Origin: Clostridia bacterium
GTDB lineage: Bacteria > Bacillota > Clostridia > Oscillospirales > Acutalibacteraceae
Reading direction: 5' to 3'
NCBI GenBank assembly: GCA_017440965.1
Contig: JAFSGH010000045.1
Location: 1-54,747 of the forward strand
DNA length: 54,747 nt
Below the pieces are notes generated by a model. The model saw only the letters and a program-made list of their open reading frames with translations, did not search any database and was not told the origin of the DNA. Position 1 is the first letter of the stretch. Every line of letters begins with the position of its first letter. Position numbers and translations under genes: made by a program. Below, in pieces: positions 1-8,315 of this stretch.

Positions 1-137
1 AAGCTTGAGAGATTTCGCACTCTGCGCAGTGCCACAAGAGGCTCTGCCTCTTGACACCGTGAGCTTTTGAAAAAGCTCAAGCAAAACTTTTCCCCGGCAC
101 TCCCGTGCCGACATCATTCCCCAACTTTCCGTGAAGA
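1..137. repeat. Hairpin array with 22-base box, left end
   Basis: This non-coding stretch is a chain of short perfect inverted repeats: 17-21/28-32 (5 bp), 35-42/46-53 (8 bp, 3-base loop), 61-68/71-78 (8 bp, 2-base loop) and 95-100/105-110 (6 bp, 4-base loop). Bases 3-9 can also pair with 76-82 to enclose the middle hairpins. The array ends in a 22-base box (116-137) that occurs again, exactly and inverted, at 54616-54637, where it also borders a hairpin array. It looks like one copy of an interspersed repeat family. No ORF or protein signal was seen here. Confidence 0.7.
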
Positions 138-178
138 ACCTAATCTTTGGACATTTTGGAAGGAATTTCCTATAATGC

Positions 179-221
179 AAAAAAAACACCGATGTAAGGA
201 GTTTGTAGCCTTACATCGGTG
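179..221 (-). terminator. Terminator of perR-rbr
   Basis: A perfect 13-bp stem (187-199 with 209-221) and a 9-base loop are followed on the minus strand by eight T residues (186-179). This is a textbook intrinsic terminator placed about 30 bases after the rubrerythrin stop codon. Confidence 0.93.
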
Positions 222-251
222 ATGCCTTTTATCTGAGATTAAATTTTTCGA

Positions 252-785
252 TCAATAGTTTTCTGCTCTTACTTCAAAGAAGCTCTGAGGATGAGCGCAT
301 ACGGGGCACATTCCGGGGGCCTTTTTGCCCATTACCAGATGACCGCAGTTGCGGCATTCCCACATTGTCTCCTCTGCCTTTGCGAATACCTCCTGCATCT
401 CAACATTTGAGAGAAGCTTTCTGTATCTTTCCTCGTGGCTCTTTTCGATCTTTGCGACCTCACGGAACTGATAAGCAAGCTTTGTGAAGCCCTCTTCCTC
501 AGCGTCCTTTGCAAAACGGTCATACATATCTGTCCACTCATAGTTTTCGCCGGCAGCGGCTGCTGCAAGATTCTGTGCAGTGTCACCAAGCTCACCGAGA
601 GCCTTGAACCACAGCTTTGCGTGCTCCTTCTCGTTTTCTGCTGTCTTAAGGAAGATAGCAGCGATCTGCTCATAGCCTTCCTTCTTAGCAACAGAGGCGA
701 AATAAGTATACTTGTTTCTTGCCTGACTTTCGCCTGCAAAAGCCTCCATTAAATTCTTTTCGGTTTTTGTTCCCTTAAGTTCCAT
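252..785 (-). CDS. rbr: Rubrerythrin
   Basis: This is a non-haem iron peroxidase that reduces hydrogen peroxide in the cytoplasm of anaerobes, using electrons from rubredoxin-type donors. The 177-residue protein has an N-terminal ferritin-like four-helix domain (about 1-135) with the Glu and ExxH ligands of a di-iron site (ESQARNKY near 18, ENEKEH near 50, EKSHEERY near 115). A C-terminal rubredoxin-like domain follows, with CRNC and CPVC knuckles at about 142-163. GGAGG lies a few bases before the ATG. It sits just downstream of perR, is probably co-transcribed with it, and is closed by a strong terminator. Peroxide-responsive control is inferred from the Per box ahead of perR. Confidence 0.96.
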   Translation of the reverse strand: MELKGTKTEKNLMEAFAGESQARNKYTYFASVAKKEGYEQIAAIFLKTAENEKEHAKLWFKALGELGDTAQNLAAAAAGENYEWTDMYDRFAKDAEEEGFTKLAYQFREVAKIEKSHEERYRKLLSNVEMQEVFAKAEETMWECRNCGHLVMGKKAPGMCPVCAHPQSFFEVRAENY

Positions 786-806
786 AATTGTTTTCCTCCG
801 TATATT

Positions 807-1175
807 TTAGTTTTTGTTTTTTCTGCAATCAGAGCATTTGCAATGTATCACAAGTTCATAATCCTCAACCTCACAGCCGATTTCAGCTGAAAGCCGGTTT
901 TTGAAATCAGAAAGGCTTATATCCTCTACCGCACCGCACAAGGTACATATTATGTGTTCATGGGGCATAGGGTTTCTGTCAAACCTGTCAGGCTGACCTG
1001 ACTGGCATATTCTTCTGACGAGTCCCTCTTCAACCATATTATTCAGGTTATTATATATTGTAGCACGAACAATAGAGGGATATTCCTTCTGTGCCATTAA
1101 AAATATTTCTTCTGCGGTAAAATGTCCGCAGTTTTCACGCATAACCTTTATTATGGCGGCTCTTTGCCTGGTCAT
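807..1175 (-). CDS. perR: Fur-family regulator, PerR type
   Basis: This is a metal-dependent peroxide-sensing repressor (122 residues from the chosen start). An N-terminal winged helix spans about 1-75 (ATIYNNL recognition region). The C-terminal metal domain has RFD, HEH, a CTLC pair and a CKCSDC pair. The Asp of RFD and the His before FTAEEIF correspond to the oxidation-prone PerR site (B. subtilis Asp85 and His37), which favours PerR over Fur or Zur. An in-frame TTG lies 18 bases upstream, but the ATG at 1175 has AGGAGGT six bases ahead of it and is preferred. The gene starts an operon with rubrerythrin and is probably autoregulated, because a Per box overlaps its own -10 element. Confidence 0.9.
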   Translation of the reverse strand: MTRQRAAIIKVMRENCGHFTAEEIFLMAQKEYPSIVRATIYNNLNNMVEEGLVRRICQSGQPDRFDRNPMPHEHIICTLCGAVEDISLSDFKNRLSAEIGCEVEDYELVIHCKCSDCRKNKN

Positions 1176-1198
1176 CCTGATACCTCCTGTCAAATACT

Positions 1199-1246
1199 TT
1201 TGAATTATTCTAAAGTTATTATAATCATTCTAAAGTAATTTGTCAA
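1199..1246 (-). promoter_or_regulatory. perR promoter with two Per boxes
   Basis: On the minus strand there is TTGACA (1246-1241), a 17-base spacer and a perfect TATAAT (1223-1218). The 15-base sequence at 1219-1233 matches the published Per box (TTATAATnATTATAA) at 14 of the 15 positions and covers the -10 element. A weaker copy of the same 7-1-7 dyad lies at 1199-1213, 20 bases further downstream on the same helix face. This arrangement is a classic autorepressed promoter. Confidence 0.88.
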
Positions 1247-1265
1247 GAGAAAAATTAAAATAATT

Positions 1266-2012
1266 CTAATTTTTATTTATATCATTAAAATAACTCAGCA
1301 ACCTGAACTCCTGCCCCAGAGCAGATTTAAGATAGGTCTCTGTAAGTCTGTTCAGAGCAATAAGCTGTTCCTCGGGAAGAGTAAAGGAAAATATTTTAGA
1401 AAAATCGGAAAAGCAGATATGACGCATAGCGGAGATCACCGAGGAATGAACCTCAGGACAGCCTCTTCCTCTTCCGCAGGCATTGCAGAAAAGCTCTCCC
1501 GTTCCCGCATTAAAATACATCGTATCGGTAAGAAATTCACCGCATTCACCGCAGGCGACCAACGAGGGCATAAAGCCTGCCGCAGAAATAAGCCTTAACT
1601 CAAAAACGGATTTTATAAGAAGGCTGTTCTTTTCGCCTTTACAAAGAAAATGAAGAGAATTCAGCAGAAGCCTCAGATAAAGCTCCTCATCATTCTTATC
1701 GGGAACGCATCTTGAAATGACCTCACAGAAATACTGTGCAAGCGTCAGCGTTTCCATACTGCTTCTAAGATCAAAAAACAGCTCCTTAAGCTCTGCCTCG
1801 GTTACATTATAGACATCGTTTTTCTCATAAAAGGAAAAGCTGCAGTATGCAAAAAGCCCCGTAGAGCTGTGCAGACGGCTCTTTGTACCTCTTGCACCCT
1901 TGGCAAATGCCCTTATTATTCCTCGGTCCCTTGTCAGCACCCATACTATACGGTCTGCCTCTCCTGTAACAGAGGTCCTTATCACGATACCGTCAACAGT
2001 AAATCTTTCCAT
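1266..2012 (-). CDS. recO: DNA repair protein RecO
   Basis: RecO is a recombination mediator that loads RecA on SSB-coated DNA in the RecFOR pathway. The 248-residue protein has the usual N-terminal OB fold (FTVDGIVIRTSVTGEADRIV at the start) and a helical part. A four-cysteine zinc finger lies at about 153-180 (CGEC and CNAC). The ATG overlaps the era stop codon (TAATG), so the two genes are translationally coupled, as in many Firmicutes. No convincing terminator follows; only A/T-rich sequence separates it from the perR promoter. Confidence 0.93.
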   Translation of the reverse strand: MERFTVDGIVIRTSVTGEADRIVWVLTRDRGIIRAFAKGARGTKSRLHSSTGLFAYCSFSFYEKNDVYNVTEAELKELFFDLRSSMETLTLAQYFCEVISRCVPDKNDEELYLRLLLNSLHFLCKGEKNSLLIKSVFELRLISAAGFMPSLVACGECGEFLTDTMYFNAGTGELFCNACGRGRGCPEVHSSVISAMRHICFSDFSKIFSFTLPEEQLIALNRLTETYLKSALGQEFRLLSYFNDINKN

Positions 2013-2905
2013 TAATCCAATCCGAAATTATGAATAAGTCCTTCTCTGTTACGCCAATCCTCTTTGACCTTTACCCAGCATTTGAGATTTACCTTACAGT
2101 CGAAGAATTTTTCCATATCCATACGGGCTCTTGTCGATATTCTTTTAAGCATTGCGCCGTTTTTACCGATAATTATACCCTTATGGCTCTCCTTTTCACA
2201 GTAGATAGTAGCTTCTATATCAAGAATGTCGCTGTCTGCTCTCTCCTTGAAGCGTTCTATTGCAACAGCCGTGCCGTGAGGGATCTCCTTATCGGTGAAT
2301 TTAAGTATCTTTTCTCTGATGTATTCCGCCGCGATAACCTTTTCAGGCTGATCTGTGAGAGTGTCATCGGGAAAAAGATGCTCTGAGGGAAAGCTTAATG
2401 CCATAAGCTCCGAAAGAAGCTCATTGAGACCGTTGCCGTCAAGAGCAGAAACGGGAACTATTGCCTTAAAATCGCAGAGCTTTGAGAATTCAAGAATCCT
2501 TGCAAGAAGCTCCTCTTTATTTTCAACTGTATCCACCTTATTTATGGCAAGAACTGCAGGGATATCCTGAGATTTTATTTTCTTGATAAGAGTAAGCTCC
2601 TCTTCACGGACCTCTCCCTTGGATTCAACGACCAAAAGGCAGGCATCAACATCGTGAATTCCCTCACCTACAGCCTTTACCATTTTCTCACCGAGCTTCG
2701 TCTTAGGCTTATGATAGCCGGGCGTATCGGTAAATACAAGCTGAGTCTCATCCTTTGTAAGCACGCCCATTATTCTTGTTCTTGTGGTCTGAGGCTTAGG
2801 AGAGACAATAGCGATCTTTTCCCCTAAAAGACGGTTAAGTATAGATGATTTTCCGACATTGGGACATCCGACAATAGCAATAAATGCGGTTTTTGATTCT
2901 GTCAT
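2012..2905 (-). CDS. era: GTPase Era
   Basis: Era is an essential GTPase that binds the 3' end of 16S rRNA during 30S maturation. The protein (297 residues from the chosen ATG) has G1 GCPNVGKS, the effector region with TTRT, G3 DTPG, G4 NKVD and G5 SAL. A C-terminal KH domain follows (IIIGKNGAMLKRI near 250). In-frame TTG and ATG codons lie further upstream, overlapping the end of ybeY. The ATG at 2905 has GAGGA eight bases ahead of it and begins just after the ybeY stop, so it is preferred. Its place between ybeY and recO is the standard Firmicute order. Confidence 0.95.
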   Translation of the reverse strand: MTESKTAFIAIVGCPNVGKSSILNRLLGEKIAIVSPKPQTTRTRIMGVLTKDETQLVFTDTPGYHKPKTKLGEKMVKAVGEGIHDVDACLLVVESKGEVREEELTLIKKIKSQDIPAVLAINKVDTVENKEELLARILEFSKLCDFKAIVPVSALDGNGLNELLSELMALSFPSEHLFPDDTLTDQPEKVIAAEYIREKILKFTDKEIPHGTAVAIERFKERADSDILDIEATIYCEKESHKGIIIGKNGAMLKRISTRARMDMEKFFDCKVNLKCWVKVKEDWRNREGLIHNFGLD

Positions 2906-2909
2906 ATTC

Positions 2910-3416
2910 TTATTCCTCATCAAGATAATAGCTGCCGTTTCTCTTAAGTCCCAGCTGAGTAAGTACAGTTTCTTCCTTCTCTCTCATTCTGACAGCCTCC
3001 ATTCCGCCGTCAACATGGTCATAGCCGAGAAGATGAAGCATTGAATGAACGGTAAGGAATGCCACCTCTCTGTCAAGAGAATGTCCGTATTCCTCAGCCT
3101 GCTCCATAGCCTTCTGCATAGAAATTACAATATCCCCGAGAAGAGCCGCATCCGTTGAGGGATTGCGGTCATATTCTCCGTTTTCACCCAGAGGGAAGGA
3201 AAGCACATCTGTCTCTCTGTCTATATTTCTGTACTGCGAATTCAGCTGTTTTATCTGCTCGTTATCAACAAAGCGGACACTGATCTCAGCAGAATCATTA
3301 AATTCTTCCATCAAAAGCACGGCATTACAGCAGCGTCTTATCAGCAGACGAACACCGGAAGGAACCTTGACGGTGCTCTGATCGTTTGTGATGATTACTT
3401 TAATTTTGTTTACCAT
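2910..3416 (-). CDS. ybeY: rRNA maturation endoribonuclease YbeY
   Basis: YbeY is a single-strand-specific zinc endoribonuclease used in 16S rRNA 3' maturation and ribosome quality control. It has 168 residues. The H3xH5xH zinc motif is clear (HSMLHLLGYDH near 125-135), as is the upstream LNSQYRNIDRETDVLSFP region typical of the family. A strong AGGAGA lies ahead of the ATG. It is flanked by phoH and era, a conserved neighbourhood. Confidence 0.95.
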   Translation of the reverse strand: MVNKIKVIITNDQSTVKVPSGVRLLIRRCCNAVLLMEEFNDSAEISVRFVDNEQIKQLNSQYRNIDRETDVLSFPLGENGEYDRNPSTDAALLGDIVISMQKAMEQAEEYGHSLDREVAFLTVHSMLHLLGYDHVDGGMEAVRMREKEETVLTQLGLKRNGSYYLDEE

Positions 3417-3446
3417 AATAATCTCCTTTCACACATTGATATACGG

Positions 3447-4403
3447 TCACTGTTTTTTCTCGCCCTTTTCATAGGCTTTGATTATATCCTGAACAAGTCG
3501 GTGGCGGACAACATCCTTTTCCGAGAACCGCACTGTTTCAATATCCTCAATTCCCTTAAGGATCTTTACAGCCTCCTTAAGTCCCGATTTTTTACCGTCG
3601 GGCAGGTCTATCTGTGTAACATCACCCGTTACCACTATCTTTGAATTAAATCCGAGTCTTGTAAGAAACATCTTCATCTGCTCAGGGGTGGTGTTCTGTG
3701 CTTCATCCAAGATTATGAAGCTGTCATCAAGGGTACGGCCTCGCATATAGGCTAAAGGCGCAACCTCAATGCTTCCCTTTTCGTGATATTTCTGAAAGCT
3801 GTCCGCTCCAAGCATATCAAAAAGTGCATCATATAAAGGTCTCAGATAGGGATCTACCTTCTGCTGAAGATCACCGGGAAGAAAGCCGAGCTTTTCTCCC
3901 GCTTCAACGGCAGGACGGGTGAGAATGATTCTGTTTATCTCCTTTGCCCTGAACGCCTTTACTGCCATTGCAACGGCAAGATAGGTCTTACCTGTTCCCG
4001 CAGGTCCCACACCGAAAACAATGGTATTCTTATTGATCATTTCAACATATTTTTTCTGTCCCAAGGTCTTGGGCTTTACGGGCTTTCCCGATGTTGTGAT
4101 GCAGATACAGTCCGATGCAATAGATGGAAGCTTATCGTCATTTCCCTCGTTTACAAGAGAAATGCAATATCTTACATTCTGCTCGGTAAGCTGTTCACCC
4201 TTGTTTATGAGCATTATAAGTCCCTGAAGAGCCTTTGATGCCTTTACGACATCAACATCCTCACCCGTGACCTTGATAACTCCGCCGCGGTTGATTATCT
4301 CTACATTATACTCATTTTCTATCATTCTGACATTTTCATCGAAGCTGCCGAAGAGACTCACGGCCTGCTCCATTCTGTCAATATTAATTATCTGTTCGTA
4401 CAT
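3447..4403 (-). CDS. phoH: PhoH-family ATPase
   Basis: This is a cytoplasmic P-loop ATPase of the PhoH/YbeZ family. Its partners in many bacteria are YbeY and Era, and a role in RNA metabolism is suspected but not settled. The 318-residue protein has an N-terminal KH-like region (about 1-75), Walker A GPAGTGKT near 135, and Walker B with FIILDEAQN near 230. The family block LTRPAVEAGEKLGFLPGD lies between them. GAGGT precedes the ATG by seven bases. It overlaps nothing and sits 30 bases ahead of ybeY. Confidence 0.93.
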   Translation of the reverse strand: MYEQIINIDRMEQAVSLFGSFDENVRMIENEYNVEIINRGGVIKVTGEDVDVVKASKALQGLIMLINKGEQLTEQNVRYCISLVNEGNDDKLPSIASDCICITTSGKPVKPKTLGQKKYVEMINKNTIVFGVGPAGTGKTYLAVAMAVKAFRAKEINRIILTRPAVEAGEKLGFLPGDLQQKVDPYLRPLYDALFDMLGADSFQKYHEKGSIEVAPLAYMRGRTLDDSFIILDEAQNTTPEQMKMFLTRLGFNSKIVVTGDVTQIDLPDGKKSGLKEAVKILKGIEDIETVRFSEKDVVRHRLVQDIIKAYEKGEKKQ

Positions 4404-4412
4404 ATTTTTACC

Positions 4413-4970
4413 TCAGCAAGTCAATGCATTGATGATGCCTGAATAAAGCTTATCGGGATCCTTCATAAAATTCTCACCTACAAGCTGAGCCTGAAGGTAA
4501 TCAGCCGCAAAAAGCTTTGTCTGCATCATTATCTCCCCGTTATCCTGAACGGTGAGAGTAACATAATATCCGCCTGCGGTCTTTTCTATTTTATAATCAA
4601 CATTTCCCTTGAGCCGTTCGCGGGCAACCACGGTAAATGCCACAGCCAGAGCCTTTTCTCTTGCTATAAGCGGAATATCCGTCTCAAGCTTATCGGCCAC
4701 GGAAATACCGTCGGGAGTTATTTCAAAATAGTCATCTCCGTCTCTTTCCGTGAGCGTTGCAAGTCCGTTTTCCTTAAGAGCATCAAGAGCGGGGTTTATC
4801 TCAAAGAAATTTACAAGCTCCGTATCCGTAAGTATCTTTATGAATGCACTACGGGAGACCGCTGCTTTTACATTTTTCAGTATATAGCATAAAAGAATTC
4901 TTACACCGAAGCGTGAGCGTATACCGCCGATGCCCACATCCTGCGTAAATGCATCATGTTCATTTGTCAT
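4413..4970 (-). CDS. DUF4364-like winged-helix protein
   Basis: This 185-residue soluble protein resembles the DUF4364 family of Clostridia. The N-terminal part (about 18-90) looks like a winged helix: RFGVRILLCYIL, then a helix-turn with LTDTELVNFFEI, then ALDALKENGLATLTERD. The rest is a beta-rich domain of unknown role. Family members are sometimes described as putative transcription regulators, but no target is evident here. It begins three bases after the lipoprotein gene and ends ten bases before phoH, so it belongs to the same transcript. Function is not known. Confidence 0.7.
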   Translation of the reverse strand: MTNEHDAFTQDVGIGGIRSRFGVRILLCYILKNVKAAVSRSAFIKILTDTELVNFFEINPALDALKENGLATLTERDGDDYFEITPDGISVADKLETDIPLIAREKALAVAFTVVARERLKGNVDYKIEKTAGGYYVTLTVQDNGEIMMQTKLFAADYLQAQLVGENFMKDPDKLYSGIINALTC

Positions 4971-4973
4971 AAA

Positions 4974-7088
4974 TCAACCTATCCTTAAATAATCATAGGG
5001 CAATACCGATACCTTACCGATAAGCACCGAATAATTGTTATAGTTTACATAAACCTTTATACCGCCCTCATATTCAGTGCAGTACACACCGCTTTCGTAT
5101 TCATAATGATCTGTCATACGAAGAAGCGAAAGATCTCCCAGCTCATGAAGAGCTCTTGTATAAAAATCAACTGCACCGCCTAAGGTCTGCTCATAGTATT
5201 TATCAGACTCAGAGGAAGCCGTCCAATGGTAATGCAACGCGGCACCGTATTCAACCGATTTAAGAAGCCGGAGAGTGGGTGCGGCATAGGTATTTGAAGC
5301 CTTGCCTGCATAAATGCAGGAGGAATGAATAACAGCGGGAATAAAAGGTACCGCCGTATAATCCGCAGTCTCGGGAATATTTGTCTCAAGCTGCGTATTG
5401 CGGACAAAATCGGCAAATCTGAGAATATTCATATTGACTGAGTCAAGCATAACACTGCCGTGCACTCTCAAAGCGGAAAGATTTTCGGAAAGCCTTTCCG
5501 AATATTTCTTATATGAAGGCTCTTCAGAGGAAAGATCCGCTTCACAGCTGATTTTACTGTCAAGCACTGCTATTCCTCGGCAGCCGTACTCATTTATAAC
5601 ATCAATTGCATCGGAAAACTGCTCCGACATTTTATCAAGGGATGAAAAATATCTTGTCTGAGTTTCATCACCGATATATGGAAACAGACCGTTATATATC
5701 AGCTCTTCCCTTTTTTCATTATTGATATCCCGAAGTGCACCCGTTATTCCCCTCACTGTCATAAGAGGAAGTCCTGCAAAAACATTAAGCTGCTGAGAGG
5801 AAGCGTAGGAATTCAGCTCCGAAAAGGCTTTTTTTCCGCCAAGCCCTGAAAGAGGTCTGAAGGAGCCCTGATTTTTTGCACTGATACCGCCGCTGAAAAA
5901 GCCCTCCAGAATCATATTTATTTCATTAACACCCTTACCTTTAAGCAAGCTTAATATATTTTCCGCCTGCTGAAAAGAAGTAACCGAAGTATCGGAGGAA
6001 CCGTCAGTACTGCCCGTGAGAGTTATAAATAAAGGATATTTTCCCGTCTGTGCCTTATTCGGCACAAGTCCTGCATTTACAAGGGCCTGTCTGACGGAGA
6101 CAGCCATTCCCATATAGTCGGCATTTTCATAAGAAAGCGCCTCGTAGGCAACAGCTATCTCACCGTCGAAGCTTTTATCACAAACGCTGATATTTCCCGC
6201 TTCACCGCTGACGGGAGTTATAATAAATTCGGGATATATACGGTTTATGTTGTTTTCATCCGCATTTGATCGGATAACTCTGATAAGTGCATTTTCCGCT
6301 CCCGAGATAACAGCGGCAGAAAGACCTGCTTCCCCGCTCTTTACACCGAAGGCTGCAACCGGAGAAGCGATACTCTCCTTATAATAATTCTTGCCGTAAA
6401 CGGAAAAGGTGATATCACGGACATCACTTTCCATTGCCGTCCTTAAAACAGCACCGGGTCCGTCAGGCACAAGAAAGTAATCCTCAAGAGCCTCAAGCCC
6501 TGAATTTTCTGAGGTATATCTCACTGCACCGAGATACGGCATAAAGCTGAGAGAGATTATTTTAATTCCCTCGCTGACAGTAATTTCTTTTGTATTTATT
6601 TTTACGGTAAGATAGCCGCTGTTCAATTCAAAGCTTACGGGAACAGATATCCTCGCTTCTCCGAGGGAAAGCTCATAAAAGGCATCGACCTCGTTTCCTG
6701 CGGTCTTATAAGAAAAGCCTGCAAGCGAGCCTGAGCTGTCAATAACAGAAAGCTTATTATTCTCAAGAACAGTCAGCGAAAAAACTGAAGCAAAAGAATT
6801 TTCAAAGGACGGAAGAGAATTCCATATTTTTCCCGACTGTCTGTCGTAAAATGAAACCGCACCTGTTTTCTTATCAAGATAAAGCTCTGCCGCCTCTGAG
6901 GAAAGAGCTCTTTCAGGCGCTCTTGTATCAATGCTCCTGACTGCACCGGAAACATCCGAGACAGCCGCTTTTGTGCCGATATCAAGCTTATTGATTTTAT
7001 TCGCTGCCGAGCAAGACGGCAAAATAAACAAGGCTGCAGTAAGCATCAATACGACTGCTGCAGATAATATATTTTTCTTCCTGAACAT
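4974..7088 (-). CDS. Large lipoprotein, DUF5696-like
   Basis: This is a 704-residue exported lipoprotein: a basic start (MFRKKN), a hydrophobic core, and a lipobox ending LPSC at about residue 26. The remainder alternates beta-rich sequence (about 60-330) with a region that looks like a TIM barrel. It resembles DUF5696 proteins, which are thought to have a glycosidase-like fold. I cannot point to catalytic residues with certainty. An in-frame ATG lies 39 bases upstream, but it falls upstream of the -10 box and has no ribosome site. The ATG at 7088 has GGGAG seven bases ahead of it. It is the first gene of the transcript that continues into phoH-ybeY-era-recO, an unusual companion for that set. 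Confidence 0.65.
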   Translation of the reverse strand: MFRKKNILSAAVVLMLTAALFILPSCSAANKINKLDIGTKAAVSDVSGAVRSIDTRAPERALSSEAAELYLDKKTGAVSFYDRQSGKIWNSLPSFENSFASVFSLTVLENNKLSVIDSSGSLAGFSYKTAGNEVDAFYELSLGEARISVPVSFELNSGYLTVKINTKEITVSEGIKIISLSFMPYLGAVRYTSENSGLEALEDYFLVPDGPGAVLRTAMESDVRDITFSVYGKNYYKESIASPVAAFGVKSGEAGLSAAVISGAENALIRVIRSNADENNINRIYPEFIITPVSGEAGNISVCDKSFDGEIAVAYEALSYENADYMGMAVSVRQALVNAGLVPNKAQTGKYPLFITLTGSTDGSSDTSVTSFQQAENILSLLKGKGVNEINMILEGFFSGGISAKNQGSFRPLSGLGGKKAFSELNSYASSQQLNVFAGLPLMTVRGITGALRDINNEKREELIYNGLFPYIGDETQTRYFSSLDKMSEQFSDAIDVINEYGCRGIAVLDSKISCEADLSSEEPSYKKYSERLSENLSALRVHGSVMLDSVNMNILRFADFVRNTQLETNIPETADYTAVPFIPAVIHSSCIYAGKASNTYAAPTLRLLKSVEYGAALHYHWTASSESDKYYEQTLGGAVDFYTRALHELGDLSLLRMTDHYEYESGVYCTEYEGGIKVYVNYNNYSVLIGKVSVLPYDYLRIG

Positions 7089-7117
7089 CTGTCTGCTCCC
7101 AAGTAATAGATAGTTGT

Positions 7118-7146
7118 ATTTTATCACAAAATCAAAAAAATATCAA
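7118..7146 (-). promoter_or_regulatory. Promoter of the lipoprotein-recO operon
   Basis: TTGATA (7146-7141), a 17-base spacer and TAAAAT (7123-7118) read on the minus strand about 30 bases before the chosen ATG. This places the transcription start near 7111 and rules out the upstream ATG at 7127 as a start codon. Confidence 0.8.
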
Positions 7147-7272
7147 CACGAATTTGAGCAAAATACAACGAAAAAACAAACAAAATAAACACTTAATAGA
7201 ATCACTTTTTTTCCATCAGGCTGACACTTTCACTCTGAACAAAACAAAGCGGTTTACAGACTTTGAGGCACA

Positions 7273-7306
7273 ATAAAACTGCCGGGTGTCCTTATGAACA
7301 CCCGGC
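7273..7306 (-). terminator. Terminator of the nucleoside uptake operon
   Basis: A 9-bp perfect GC-rich stem (7281-7289 with 7298-7306) with an 8-base loop is followed on the minus strand by AG and a T-rich run. It lies about 20 bases after the last permease gene. Confidence 0.85.
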
Positions 7307-7325
7307 TGACGCTGTACGGATAAAA

Positions 7326-8315
7326 TTATCTTTCTTCTCTGAAATATGAAACACCGAGAGAAGCGGGAGGCTGATGCTCTCTCTTCTTACGCATGCTTGT
7401 TATAATAAGAACAATAATGGTAACTATATAAGGAAGCATCTTGAAGAGCTCCTGCGTTTCGGCGCCGAGTCCCTGAATATAGTTATTTGCATTACAAAGA
7501 GCACCGAATATGAATGAGCCCACAATTGCTGACGAGGGCTTCCAGAGGGCAAATATAACAAGGGCAATTGCCATCCATCCTCTGTCACCGAATGCATTGT
7601 TTGACCATACGCCGTTTGCATAAGCCATAACATACTGAAGTCCGCCGAGACCTGCTATGGCACTGCCTATACAGGTCGCAACATACTTATATCTTATAAC
7701 ATTGATACCTGCAGCGTCTGCTGTTGCGGGATTTTCACCGACCGAGCGAAGATTAAGACCGACGCGTGTACGGTTGAGAACAAAGGCAACGACAACTGCA
7801 ATGATAATTGCAAGATATGTAAGAAAATCGTGAGAAAAGAATATCTCTCCTATTGCACCGAGATCATCCGCAAAGGGAAGCTTTACGGAAAAGAATGCAC
7901 TTGTCTTTGTAAGAGCGATAGAGGGCATATCTGTTTCGGTCAGCTTGATAAGAGAGCCGCCGAAAAAGTTTCCGAGACCGATACCGAAAGTGGTAAGTGC
8001 AAGACCTGTAACATTCTGATTTGCACGGAGCGTTACGGTAAGGAAGCTATAGATAAAGCCCATAAGCGTTGAGCCTAAAACTGCACATACAAAGGGAATG
8101 AGAACAGCAAGAACGCCGTTCATATTAGCGGCATCGTTACCGCAGGCATTTTCATAAAGGAAGGCACCGATAACACCGCTTATGGCACCGACATACATAA
8201 TACCGGGAATACCAAGGTTCAGGTGGCCTGATTTTTCCGTTACTATCTCACCCGTTGAACCGAAAAGAAGCGGAACACCAAGAAGAATGGCTCGGCAAAT
8301 AAACTGTACTATCAT
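7326..8315 (-). CDS. Nucleoside ABC transporter permease 2
   Basis: This is the second membrane subunit of a BMP-type (NupNOPQ-like) nucleoside importer of the RbsC/BPD_transp_2 fold. It has 329 residues with about eight or nine hydrophobic segments. It carries the family landmarks GEIVTEKSGHLNLGIPGIM near the N terminus and SVGENPATADAAGIN near 195, the cytoplasmic coupling loop. Its ATG overlaps the stop of the preceding permease by four bases (ATGA) and has AGGAGGT ahead of it. It is most like B. subtilis NupQ. Substrate specificity for purine nucleosides is inferred from xpt at the head of the operon. Confidence 0.9.
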   Translation of the reverse strand: MIVQFICRAILLGVPLLFGSTGEIVTEKSGHLNLGIPGIMYVGAISGVIGAFLYENACGNDAANMNGVLAVLIPFVCAVLGSTLMGFIYSFLTVTLRANQNVTGLALTTFGIGLGNFFGGSLIKLTETDMPSIALTKTSAFFSVKLPFADDLGAIGEIFFSHDFLTYLAIIIAVVVAFVLNRTRVGLNLRSVGENPATADAAGINVIRYKYVATCIGSAIAGLGGLQYVMAYANGVWSNNAFGDRGWMAIALVIFALWKPSSAIVGSFIFGALCNANNYIQGLGAETQELFKMLPYIVTIIVLIITSMRKKREHQPPASLGVSYFREER

